Source of the DNA: Micromonospora eburnea
GTDB taxonomy: Bacteria > Actinomycetota > Actinomycetes > Mycobacteriales > Micromonosporaceae
Direction: 5' to 3'
Assembly (NCBI RefSeq): GCF_900090225.1
Contig: NZ_FMHY01000002.1
Location: 5,704,001 to 5,768,000, forward strand
Length of the DNA stretch: 64,000 nt
Every line of letters begins with the position of its first letter. The first letter of the stretch is position 1. Under the pieces are notes generated by a model. It was given only the letters and a program-made list of their open reading frames with translations, did not search any database and had not been told where the DNA came from. The position numbers and the translations under genes are program-made. Below, piece by piece: positions 8,815-19,073 of the stretch.

Positions 8815-8849
8815 GGTCGCCCCGGGTGCCGCTCGGTGCCGGGGCGGCC
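8815..8849. terminator. Hairpin between convergent genes
   Basis: An 11-bp stem with one G-U pair (8815-8825 and 8839-8849) and a 13-base loop. It sits 17 bases after the membrane-protein stop and 58 bases beyond the convergent siderophore-protein stop. No T-run follows. A bidirectional terminator is the simplest reading. Confidence 0.4.
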
Positions 8850-8907
8850 ACGACGCATCGGGCGGAGGCCACACCTTCATGGTCAACGCCGAGGGTGGGC
8901 CGGTGGG

Positions 8908-9744
8908 TCAGGTGGGGAGGGCGGCGGATTCCTCGGACTCGACCTGGGCGTTCCAGGCCGGCTTGGTGGAGCGCCAGCCCTCGTCGTCCATGCCGCGCCG
9001 CCAGTAACCGGAGATGGACAGCGCCGCCCGCGGCACCCCACGCTCGACCCGCAGCAGCCGGCGCAGCTCCTTGACGAAGGTGGCCTCGCCGTGGACGAAG
9101 GCGTGCACCCGCCCGGACGGGAAGTCCAGCGCCCGGACCGCCTCGACCAGCGCCTCGCCCACCGGGCGGCCGGCCCGGTGCAGCCAGCGCAGCTCGACCG
9201 CGCCCGGGCTGGTCAGCGGCAGCTCGTCGGCCGGGCCGTCGACCTCGACGAGGACCACCGCCCGCGCGCCGGCCGGCAGCCGCTCCACGGCGGCGGAGAT
9301 CGCCGGCAGGGCGCTCTCGTCGCCGGCGAGCAGGTGCCAGTCCGCCGTCGGGTCCGGCGCGTACGCCCCGCCGGGGCCGGTGAACAGCACCCGGTCGCCG
9401 GGGCGCAGCCCGGCCGCCCACGGCCCGGCCAGCCCCTCGTCGCCGTGGTGCACCACGTCGATGGTCAGCTCGCCCGCCGTCGCATCCCAGGCCCGCACCG
9501 TGTACGCCCGCAGCCGCGGCCACTGCTCGACCGGGAACTCGCGCTTGATGGTGGCCAGGTCGGTGGGGTGGGGGTAGACCACTCCGGCCGGCGGGAAGAG
9601 GAGCTTCACGTAGTGGTCGGTGTACGCGCCCACCGGCAGGCCGGTCAGCTCCGCACCGCCGAGCACCAGCCGGATCAGGTGCGGGGTGGGCCGCTCGGTC
9701 CGCACGACCCTGGCGGCGGTGACCTTCTTCGGGCGCTCCGTCAT
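8908..9744 (-). CDS. Siderophore-interacting protein (ViuB-type ferric-siderophore reductase)
   Basis: A 278-residue cytoplasmic flavoprotein of the SIP family, which reduces imported Fe(III)-siderophores to release iron. The FAD-binding barrel has RAYTVRAWDATAGELTIDVV (the R-x-Y-T motif) and HGDEGLAGPWAAGLRPGD. The NAD(P)H-binding half has LLAGDESALPAISAAVERLP, and the C-terminus carries the family SISGYWRRGMDDEGW. The ATG lies 7 bases after a TAGCCT hexamer that is buried in an IdeR/DmdR iron box, so expression should rise under iron limitation. No siderophore transporter is adjacent; the gene acts alone here. Confidence 0.92.
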   Translation of the reverse strand: MTERPKKVTAARVVRTERPTPHLIRLVLGGAELTGLPVGAYTDHYVKLLFPPAGVVYPHPTDLATIKREFPVEQWPRLRAYTVRAWDATAGELTIDVVHHGDEGLAGPWAAGLRPGDRVLFTGPGGAYAPDPTADWHLLAGDESALPAISAAVERLPAGARAVVLVEVDGPADELPLTSPGAVELRWLHRAGRPVGEALVEAVRALDFPSGRVHAFVHGEATFVKELRRLLRVERGVPRAALSISGYWRRGMDDEGWRSTKPAWNAQVESEESAALPT

Positions 9745-9748
9745 GCTG

Positions 9749-9764
9749 CTTAGGCTAGCCTAAG
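9749..9764. promoter_or_regulatory. IdeR/DmdR iron box over the siderophore-protein promoter
   Basis: A perfect 16-bp palindrome CTTAGGCTAGCCTAAG, matching the core of the actinobacterial iron box (TTAGGTTAGGCTAACCTAA). On the minus strand the -10-like TAGCCT (9752-9757) is inside the box and ends 7 bases before the ATG at 9744. Fe-loaded IdeR/DmdR binding here would exclude RNA polymerase. Confidence 0.85.
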
Positions 9765-9849
9765 TCGCCCCGCGCCCCCCACCGCGCCCATCATCACGCG
9801 TTGCCCGGCGGGGCGGACGGGCACGGGGGTGGGCGGGCGCGTGGGCCGG

Positions 9850-11094
9850 TCAGGGGGTGCGGGCCAGGCGGACGTGCCAGGCCAGGGCGGCCGGGTCGGT
9901 GAGCGAGGCCACCTGGTCGATCACCACCCGAAGTCGCGCGGCGTCGTCCGGCGCGTCCCGCCACAGCGGCGCGAAGACCGGGTCGAGCGCGTCCGGTGCC
10001 CGGTCCGCCAGCACGGCGACCAGTTCGGCGAGGATCTCCCGCTGCTGCGCGTACCGGGTGTCGGCACCGGGACGGCGCATGACATACCGCAGCGCGATGC
10101 CCTTGAGCAGCGCGCACTGCGCCCGGATCCGGCGGGGCACCACCAGGTCGGCGGCGTAGCGGCGGTGCGGCCCGGGGCCGTGGCGCTGCTCGGTGGCGGC
10201 CACCACGGTGGCGACGAAGCGACCGGTGAGCACGCTGGTGGTCGCCTTCAGCGCCGCGAGGGCCCGGTGGCTGCCGTCGTACGCGGCGAGTGGGGCGAGC
10301 ACCGGATCGGCGAGCAGTTCGACCAGCACCTCGTGCAGGTCCTCGGGAGCCTCCCCGGAATACGCCGCCGCCACGTCGGCGCAGAGCGCCCGCCGTTCCT
10401 CGACGTCGTCCAGCAGCGGGCGCAGGCTGACGTACCCGCCGTGGATGCCGTCCTCCACGTCGTGCACCGAGTACGCCACGTCGTCGGCCCAGTCCATCAC
10501 CTGCGCCTCCAGGCAACGCCGGCCGCCGGGCGGGGAGCCGGCGCGCAGCCAGTCGAAGACCGGCCGGTCGTCGGCGTACACGCCGAACTTGCGCCGGCCG
10601 GGGCGGCGCTCCCACGGGTATTTGCTGACCGCGTCGAGCGAGGCCCGGGTGAGGTTGAGCCCGACCGAGCGGCCGTCCGGGGCGAGCACCTTGGCCTCCA
10701 GCCGGGTGAGCACCCGCAGCGTCTGGGCGTTGCCCTCGAAGCCGCCGCAGTCGGCGGCGAGGTCGTCCAGGGCGTCCTCGCCGTTGTGCCCGAACGGCGG
10801 GTGGCCGAGGTCGTGCGCCAGCCCGGCGGTGTCCACCACGTCCGGATCGCAGCCGAGCCGGGCCCCCATCTCCCGGGCGACCTGCGCCACCTCCAGCGAG
10901 TGGGTCAGCCGGGTACGCAGAAAGTCGTCGGTGCCGGCGGTGTGCACCTGGGTCTTCGCGGCGAGTCGACGGAACGCCGCCGAGTGCAGCACCCGGGCCC
11001 GGTCCCGCTCGTACGGCGACCGCCCGTACCCGGTGTCCTTGGGCGTCTCGACGACGAAGCGCGCCGCGTCGTCGGCGCCGGGGCCGGCGGTCAA
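9850..11094 (-). CDS. dgt: Deoxyguanosinetriphosphate triphosphohydrolase
   Basis: A 414-residue HD-superfamily dNTPase that cleaves dGTP to deoxyguanosine and tripolyphosphate. Family motifs: GRSPYERDRARVLHSAAFRR at the N-terminus, TRLTHSLEVAQ (first metal-ligand His), GLAHDLGHPPFGHNGE (HD motif with its companion His) and MDWADDVAYSVHDVEDG (distal Asp). The start is TTG at 11094. An in-frame TGA two codons upstream excludes a longer protein, and the length suits the bacterial type II family. It sits near dnaG as in other actinobacteria. Confidence 0.94.
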   Translation of the reverse strand: MTAGPGADDAARFVVETPKDTGYGRSPYERDRARVLHSAAFRRLAAKTQVHTAGTDDFLRTRLTHSLEVAQVAREMGARLGCDPDVVDTAGLAHDLGHPPFGHNGEDALDDLAADCGGFEGNAQTLRVLTRLEAKVLAPDGRSVGLNLTRASLDAVSKYPWERRPGRRKFGVYADDRPVFDWLRAGSPPGGRRCLEAQVMDWADDVAYSVHDVEDGIHGGYVSLRPLLDDVEERRALCADVAAAYSGEAPEDLHEVLVELLADPVLAPLAAYDGSHRALAALKATTSVLTGRFVATVVAATEQRHGPGPHRRYAADLVVPRRIRAQCALLKGIALRYVMRRPGADTRYAQQREILAELVAVLADRAPDALDPVFAPLWRDAPDDAARLRVVIDQVASLTDPAALAWHVRLARTP

Positions 11095-11146
11095 CCGTCA
11101 GTCCCACGGTCACGCCGGCCCTGTACGCGGGGCTCGCAACCCCGGT

Positions 11147-11500
11147 TCACTCCGTGCGCCCTCGCAGCACGCAGAACTCGTTGCCCTCCGGGTCGGCCAG
11201 CACGGTCCACCCGACCTCGCCCTGGCCGACGTCCACGTGCCGAGCGCCCATGTCGACCAGCCGCTCGACCTCGGCCTCCTGGTCATCCGGGCGCAGGTCG
11301 AGGTGCAGCCGGTTCTTGGTCTCCTTCGTCCGGTCGACGGGGACGAAGACGATGCCGGGCAGCCGATCCGGCGCCGGGCGGATCTCCACCTCGTCCGGCT
11401 TCTCGCTGACCACCTGGTAGCCGAGCGCCTCGGCCCACCAGTGGGCGAGCCGCGACGGGTCCAGGGCGTCCACGGTCAGGCTCTCCCAGACGCTGGTCAT
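11147..11500 (-). CDS. VOC-superfamily (glyoxalase/bleomycin-resistance fold) protein
   Basis: A 117-residue single VOC domain protein. It begins VWESLTVDALDPSRLAHWW and has a second half NRLHLDLRPDDQEAEVERLV ending GWTVLADPEGNEFCVLRG. This is the common actinobacterial glyoxalase_6-type form. One metal-ligand set (His in HLDL, Glu in GNEFCV) is visible, but the substrate cannot be inferred. It lies between dgt and ppdK on the same strand with gaps of 52 and 185 bases, so it may have its own promoter. Confidence 0.85.
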   Translation of the reverse strand: MTSVWESLTVDALDPSRLAHWWAEALGYQVVSEKPDEVEIRPAPDRLPGIVFVPVDRTKETKNRLHLDLRPDDQEAEVERLVDMGARHVDVGQGEVGWTVLADPEGNEFCVLRGRTE

Positions 11501-11614
11501 GCGGCCACCCTTCCCCTGCTGATCGACCCGAGCGAGCCCAGGTTACGCCCGACCACCCCGGTCGGCGCGCCCACCGACCCGCCCCGCCCGCGACCCTGGC
11601 CGGACCGGTGGGTC

Positions 11615-11669
11615 GATCACGCGTTGGCGGCGATGACGGGGACCGAGATCGCCGCCAAACGTCATGATC
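11615..11669. terminator. Long imperfect hairpin downstream of ppdK
   Basis: Perfect 11-bp arms TTGGCGGCGAT (11624-11634) and ATCGCCGCCAA (11648-11658) with a 13-base loop. Pairing continues outward imperfectly: GATCA at 11615 pairs with TGATC at 11665-11669. It lies 16-70 bases after the ppdK stop in transcript order, with no T-run. Terminator or palindromic intergenic repeat. Confidence 0.5.
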
Positions 11670-11685
11670 ATCCAGAGGGCGGGGG

Positions 11686-14394
<2,709 letters not shown>

Positions 14395-14703
14395 CAGAGC
14401 CTCCCACGCGCCTGCTGTGACACTTAACGAAGGTTCAGTTCGGACATACCCCGGGACCGGCCACCGGCAATCCGGCGTCGTCTGTATTCGGTGGGCGAAG
14501 GTTAAGCGAACATCGAGCGGCCTGGGACTGTTCGGTGACAATTGGCACAGCCGTCACCACTATCCGCGTTCGTACCAGTTATTGGGAACGCTTCCACGCG
14601 CACGATCACGCAATTCCGATTCCCCTCGTACTCTTGACGGCACTGGTCCTGCTGAACTTGACTTTTGCCATATCCCGCGCAAATACACCCCGGAGCCGTC
14701 GCC
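14395..14703. promoter_or_regulatory. Divergent ppdK/hexosaminidase control region with a LacI-like half-conserved palindrome
   Basis: A 309-base region, less GC-rich than its neighbours, between divergent genes. TGGGAACGCTTCCA at 14583-14596 resembles LacI-family operators such as TGGGAGCGCTCCCA (two mismatches, central CG). A TTGACG at 14634 may be a -35 for the hexosaminidase. On the minus strand TTAAGT (14422-14427) is a possible ppdK -10. None of these assignments is certain. Confidence 0.35.
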
Positions 14704-16530
14704 GTGCCGACCACCCCCGCCGCTTCGCCCGAGACCGGTCCCGAACCGCACGACCGGGTCGACCTCGCCACCCGGCAGCCGACCGCCGCCGAGCTGGCCC
14801 GAGCCGCCACCCGGGCGGCCGGTGAACTGCTCGCCCCGTCCGCGCCGGTCGGGCTGGCCGACGTGGTGCCCGTCCCCGAGCGGGTCGTGCCGGACCCGGC
14901 GGCCGACTTCACGCTGCCCGAGGACGCGGTGATCCGGGTGGACACCGACCCGGCCGCCCGGGACGTCGCGGAACAGCTCGCCGAGCTGCTTCGCCCGGCG
15001 ACCGGCTACCCGCTCCCGGTCACCGACACGGCCGCCATCCGGCACGACGGCCGGCACGTGCTCACCCTCTCCGGCGTGGCGGCCCCGGCTGACGCGACGG
15101 ACGCGGACAGCGCCGCCAGCGGGGCGGGCGCGGTCGACGCGGATTCTGCGGCCGGGACGGACGCCGAGCGGGTGGACGCCGCCGCGATCGATGGGGAAGC
15201 GCTGGGCGACGAGGGCTACCGGCTCGACGTGACCGGCACCGAGGTGCGGATCACCGCCGCCACCCCGGCCGGCCTGCTCCACGGGGTGCAGACGCTGCGG
15301 CAACTCCTGCCGGTGGCCGTGGAGAGCGCCACACCGGTCGCCGAACACTGGATGGTGCCCGGCGGCACGATCGTCGACCGCCCGCGGTTCGCGTACCGGG
15401 GGGCGATGCTCGACGTGGCCCGACACTTCTTCCCGGTCGAGGACGTGCTGCGGGTGGTCGACCACCTGGCCCGGTACAAGCTCAACCACCTGCACCTGCA
15501 CCTCACCGACGACCAGGGCTGGCGGATCGCGGTCGACGCCTGGCCGAAGCTCGCCGAGGTCGGCGGGGCCACCGAGGTGGGCGGCGGGCCCGGCGGCTGG
15601 TACACCAGGGACGACTACCGCCGCATCGTCCGGTACGCCGCCCGCCGGCACGTCACCGTCGTGCCGGAGATCGACCTGCCGGGCCACACCAACGCGGCGC
15701 TCGTCGCGTACCCCGAGCTGGCGCCGAGCAAGATCGCGCCGCCGCCGTACACGGGCACCGAGGTCGGGTTCAGCTACGTCGACCCCGCCGACGAGCGGAC
15801 GTACGACTTCGTCGCCGACGTGCTCGGCGAGGTGGCCGCGCTGACCCCGGGGCCCTGGCTGCACCTGGGCGGGGACGAGGCGTTCAAGGTGCCCGCCGAC
15901 ACCTACCGCGCCTTCGTCGAACGGGCCCAGGAGCTGGTGGCGGCGACCGGGAAGATCGTGGTCGGCTGGCACCAGCTCGCCCCGGCCGCGCACGCCGACG
16001 GGCGGGTCCTCCAGTGGTGGGGCACCAACGGCGACGACCCGGAGACCGCCGACGCGGTCCGCCGGGGTGCGCGCGTGATCCTCTCCCCCGCCAAACACGC
16101 CTACCTGGACATGAAGTACGCCCCGGACACCCCGATCGGGCACGACTGGGCCGGCCTCATCGACGTACGGACGGCGTACGACTGGGATCCGGCCGCCCAC
16201 CTGGCCGACGTGCCGGCGGAGGCGGTGCTCGGCGTGGAGGCGCCGCTCTGGACCGAATCGGTCACCTCGCTGGCCGAAATCGAGTTCATGCTGCTGCCCC
16301 GGCTGCCGGCCATCGCCGAGCTGGGCTGGTCACCCCGCGCGACACACGACTGGGACGGGTTCCGCGGGCGGCTGGCCGGGCACGGCCCGCGCTGGGCCAC
16401 CGCCGGCATCACCTTCCATCCGTCGCCGGAGGTCCCCTGGCCGGCGGACGAGCGTACGCTGCCCGCCGCCGCGGAGCGCATCCCGACGCAGCGGACCGAT
16501 CCGGACGGCGCGGGCACACCCGCCCACTGA
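14704..16530 (+). CDS. Cytosolic beta-N-acetylhexosaminidase, GH20
   Basis: A 608-residue GH20 enzyme that removes terminal GlcNAc or GalNAc from chitin-, peptidoglycan- or glycan-derived oligosaccharides by substrate-assisted catalysis. The N-terminal GH20b domain occupies about residues 45-215, and the catalytic barrel starts RPRFAYRGAMLDVARHFF. The paired catalytic acids are D391-E392 in LHLGGDEAF. HLHLTDDQGWRI and VPEIDLPGHTNAAL are also family-typical. The GTG is chosen for GGAG 8 bases upstream. No signal peptide is present, so it is probably intracellular. Residues about 128-168 are an Asp/Ala/Ser-rich insert inside the N-terminal domain that looks like an unstructured expansion. Confidence 0.93.
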   Translation: MPTTPAASPETGPEPHDRVDLATRQPTAAELARAATRAAGELLAPSAPVGLADVVPVPERVVPDPAADFTLPEDAVIRVDTDPAARDVAEQLAELLRPATGYPLPVTDTAAIRHDGRHVLTLSGVAAPADATDADSAASGAGAVDADSAAGTDAERVDAAAIDGEALGDEGYRLDVTGTEVRITAATPAGLLHGVQTLRQLLPVAVESATPVAEHWMVPGGTIVDRPRFAYRGAMLDVARHFFPVEDVLRVVDHLARYKLNHLHLHLTDDQGWRIAVDAWPKLAEVGGATEVGGGPGGWYTRDDYRRIVRYAARRHVTVVPEIDLPGHTNAALVAYPELAPSKIAPPPYTGTEVGFSYVDPADERTYDFVADVLGEVAALTPGPWLHLGGDEAFKVPADTYRAFVERAQELVAATGKIVVGWHQLAPAAHADGRVLQWWGTNGDDPETADAVRRGARVILSPAKHAYLDMKYAPDTPIGHDWAGLIDVRTAYDWDPAAHLADVPAEAVLGVEAPLWTESVTSLAEIEFMLLPRLPAIAELGWSPRATHDWDGFRGRLAGHGPRWATAGITFHPSPEVPWPADERTLPAAAERIPTQRTDPDGAGTPAH

Positions 16531-16624
16531 ACGCCGCCGCCGGACCCGGCCGCCCGCTGCCGTCCGCCGATGCGTGGACCTGACCCTGCGCCCACTCCGC
16601 CCCGCCCGCTTGATCGGCTCCATG

Positions 16625-16672
16625 TGCGGCATGTGGTGGTCTCCGGCCTCCGGAAGACCACCACATGCCGCA
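16625..16672. repeat. 18-bp perfect-arm intergenic hairpin
   Basis: Arms TGCGGCATGTGGTGGTCT (16625-16642) and its exact complement (16655-16672) are separated by 12 bases. It lies 95 bases after the hexosaminidase stop, in the 502-base gap before the next gene. No T-run follows. It may terminate the hexosaminidase transcript, or it may be a palindromic intergenic repeat. Confidence 0.65.
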
Positions 16673-17032
16673 TCCTGCGTCGCCTCCCAACGGACTGCGG
16701 CACCCCGCCCGCGCCGAATGTCCGGTCTGCGTGGGATGGGTGGGTTCGCGGGGTGGGGTGTCCCGTGGTCGGGGCCACCCGTGGGCCGGAATCATCCGGG
16801 GGGTCGGGGCGTTGTACATGACTGACCGCGCCGCACCCCCCGCGCCGGTCACCCCGCCCGACGAAATGGGCCACCGGCCCGGCGGAATGACCCGCCACCG
16901 CCGGTCGTTACACCACCCGGGCCACCCGAGCAGGCCACGCCGCCGGACCCCCGAAGACTTTCCCCCTCCTGCGTGACACCCGCACCCCCCTGTCGCGGGC
17001 CTGTCGCGAACCCCCAACGAAAGGCTTTTGTC
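16673..17032 (+). promoter_or_regulatory. Long leader of the secreted C39-like protein with an 11-base-pitch direct repeat
   Basis: No credible gene occupies this gap. CCTGTCGCG occurs twice, at 16989-16997 and 17000-17008, with an 11-base pitch, 24-44 bases before the ATG at 17033. Such spacing puts both copies on one DNA face and is common for OmpR/PhoP-type regulators. An AAGG ribosome site lies at about 17021. Confidence 0.4.
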
Positions 17033-17668
17033 ATGCGTACCGACATCCTGCGCAAGACCACCCTGACCGTCGCCGGTATCGCCGCCACCGCCGGTGGGAT
17101 CGCCGGCCCCGCCATCGCCGCCCACGCCGCCGACAAGCCCGCCCCCAAGCCGGCCGCCGAGCGGGAACTCCACGTCCGCTACCAGGCCCAGCCCAACTTC
17201 TACTACTGCGGCCCCGCCGCCGCCCGTAACGCCCTCTCCGTCCAGGACAAGAACATCGACGTCGACACCATGGCCAAGGAGATGGGCACCACCGAGAACG
17301 GCACCAACAGCATCAACGACATCACCCCGGTCCTGAACAAGGAGACCGGCAAGACCGACGCCTACCACTCGGTCGAGATCCGTGACAGCAAGGCCGACGA
17401 CAAGCAGACCGACAAGCTGCGCACCGACATCGTCCGCACCGTCGACGACGGCCGCGCCGTGGTCGCCAACATCGCCGGCACCACCACCGACACCGACGGC
17501 AACACCCACTCCTTCGAAGGCGGCCACTACATCAGCGTCGTCGGCTACCACGACAACGGCAAAACCGTCACCATCGCCGACTCCGCCAACCCGAACACCG
17601 CCTCCTACCGGATGAGCGTCGACAACCTCGCCGACTGGATCGCCACCCGCGGCTACAGCACCTCCTGA
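17033..17668 (+). CDS. Secreted C39-like cysteine peptidase
   Basis: A 211-residue exported protein. A Sec signal peptide (basic MRTDILRK, a hydrophobic core rich in Ala/Gly, likely cleavage after AHA) is followed by a peptidase_C39_2-type domain. Candidate catalytic residues are Cys59 in NFYYCGPAAARNAL, His165 in GGHYISVVGYH and Asp183 in IADSAN. Unlike bacteriocin exporters there is no ABC or membrane part, so it would act outside the cell as a free papain-like protease or amidase. It is unusually rich in Asp, Lys and Thr, with very uniform C-ending codons, consistent with high expression. A strong terminator follows 17 bases after the stop. Confidence 0.85.
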   Translation: MRTDILRKTTLTVAGIAATAGGIAGPAIAAHAADKPAPKPAAERELHVRYQAQPNFYYCGPAAARNALSVQDKNIDVDTMAKEMGTTENGTNSINDITPVLNKETGKTDAYHSVEIRDSKADDKQTDKLRTDIVRTVDDGRAVVANIAGTTTDTDGNTHSFEGGHYISVVGYHDNGKTVTIADSANPNTASYRMSVDNLADWIATRGYSTS

Positions 17669-17684
17669 CCCACCACACGAACCA

Positions 17685-17719
17685 CGAAGGGCCGGCCCCA
17701 CCACGGGGCCGGCCCTTCG
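17685..17719. terminator. Bidirectional terminator between the C39-like gene and dus
   Basis: A 15-bp perfect stem: 17685-17699 pairs with 17705-17719 around a 5-base loop, with the core GGGCCGGCCCC. It lies between convergent stops at 17668 and 17732 and should serve both transcripts. Confidence 0.8.
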
Positions 17720-17731
17720 GCGTATCCGGGA

Positions 17732-18895
17732 TCAGCCGCCGGAGTCGTCCAGCTCGGCGCCGTCCGGTGGGGTGTCGTCGTCCCGGCTGGCCAGCCATCC
17801 GTCGGGCAGGAAGACCTTGCCCGGGGAGTTGGTCCGGCCGCGCGGCTGGCCCAGCGTCTCCACCGGGAACGGCACGGCCGGATCGAGCTTGCCGAGCAGG
17901 TCGTCGAGCTGGGCCAGGCTGTCGATCATCGCCAGGGAGCGGCGCAGCTCGCTGCCGATCGGGAAGCCCTTGAGATACCAGGCGACGTGCTTGCGGAAGT
18001 CGGTGCAGCCGTCGCGCTCGCCCCGGGCCGGGCTGCGGGCACCCGCCACGAACTGGTCCACCAGCAGCTCGGCGTGCCGCCGCATGGTCACCGCCACCTC
18101 GCCGAGGGTCGGCAGCCGCCGCTCCGGCCGGCCGTTGAAGGCGGCCTCCAGGTCGGCGAAGAGCCATGGCCGGCCCAGGCAGCCCCGCCCGATCACCACG
18201 CCGTCGACCCCGGTGTGGGCCACCATCCGCAGCGCGTCGTCGGCCTCCCAGATGTCGCCGTTGCCGAGCACCGGCACGTCGAGCGCCTGTTTGAGGGTGG
18301 CGATGGCGTCCCAGTCGGCGGTGCCCGAGTAGCGCTGCGCGGCCGTACGCCCGTGCAGGGCGACCGCCGCGACGCCGGCGTCCTGGGCGGCGAGCCCGGC
18401 CTCGACGTACGTCAGGTGGTCGTCGTCGATGCCCTTGCGCATCTTGACGGTGACCGGCACACCGGCGGGTGACGCGGCATCCACCGCGGCCCGGACCAGC
18501 CGGGCGAAGAGCCGGCGCCGCCACGGCAGGGCGGACCCGCCGCCACGCCGGGTGACCTTGGGGACCGGGCAGCCGAAGTTGAGGTCGATGTGGTCGGCGA
18601 GATCCCGCTCCACCACGATCCGCACGGCGGCGGCGGTGATCTCCGGGTCGGTGCCGTAGAGCTGGAGGCTGCGCGGCTGCTCCTCCGCGCCGAAGGCGAT
18701 CATGCGCAGCGTCTTCGGGTTCCGCTCGACCAGCGCCCGGGTGGTGATCATCTCGCAGACGTAGATGCCGCCGCCCTGTTCGCGGCAGAGCCGGCGGAAG
18801 CCGACGTTGGTGATCCCGGCCATCGGCGCGAGCACCACCGGCGGCCACACCTGGTGCCGTCCGAGGGCCAACGGGCGCAGCGCGGGCACAGTCAC
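17732..18895 (-). CDS. dusB: tRNA-dihydrouridine synthase, DusB type
   Basis: A 387-residue FMN enzyme that reduces uridine to dihydrouridine in the tRNA D-loop. The TIM barrel has VVLAPMAGITNVGFRRLCRE, DLNFGCPVPKVTRRGGGSAL (the catalytic Cys is in NFGCP), KMRKGIDDDHLTYVEAG and VIGRGCLGRPWLF, followed by the C-terminal helical domain with FRKHVAWYLKGFPIG. The start is GTG at 18895, placed 6 bases after a TACACT hexamer (18902-18907), so it is probably leaderless. The -35 region of this promoter is filled by a copy of the GGGGCCCC/TTAAC repeat. Confidence 0.94.
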   Translation of the reverse strand: MTVPALRPLALGRHQVWPPVVLAPMAGITNVGFRRLCREQGGGIYVCEMITTRALVERNPKTLRMIAFGAEEQPRSLQLYGTDPEITAAAVRIVVERDLADHIDLNFGCPVPKVTRRGGGSALPWRRRLFARLVRAAVDAASPAGVPVTVKMRKGIDDDHLTYVEAGLAAQDAGVAAVALHGRTAAQRYSGTADWDAIATLKQALDVPVLGNGDIWEADDALRMVAHTGVDGVVIGRGCLGRPWLFADLEAAFNGRPERRLPTLGEVAVTMRRHAELLVDQFVAGARSPARGERDGCTDFRKHVAWYLKGFPIGSELRRSLAMIDSLAQLDDLLGKLDPAVPFPVETLGQPRGRTNSPGKVFLPDGWLASRDDDTPPDGAELDDSGG

Positions 18896-18901
18896 CGCCC
18901 A

Positions 18902-18959
18902 AGTGTAAGGAGGGGCCCCCTGTTAACGCCTGCTGCATAGCAGGGGCCCCCTGTTAACA
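18902..18959 (+). repeat. Bipartite GGGGCCCC/TTAAC intergenic repeat, copy 1
   Basis: AGTGTAAGGA leads into two similar units, AGGGGCCCCCTGTTAAC and CAGGGGCCCCCTGTTAAC, whose G-runs are 31 bases apart. Related copies lie at 20035-20086 (inverted) and 48263-48318. Here the first bases contain the -10 hexamer of dus on the minus strand. Confidence 0.8.
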
Positions 18960-19073
18960 GGGCGCATATCACATGTGCCCCGTTCGGCGGGGGTTTTGCA
19001 CAGGTGGGGCGGCGATCCACAGGCGGGTACCCGGCGGCGGGCGTCGCCGGTCCCCGGGAGCCAGGCTGCGATC

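Noticed and set aside
11095..11146. tRNA-like GGTTCACTCC sequence between dgt and the VOC gene
   Set aside because: No acceptor, D or anticodon stem can be formed; only 51 bases are available.
14641..14657. DasR (dre) site before the hexosaminidase: CACTGGTC half-site
   Set aside because: Only the left half matches; the right half does not resemble GACCA.
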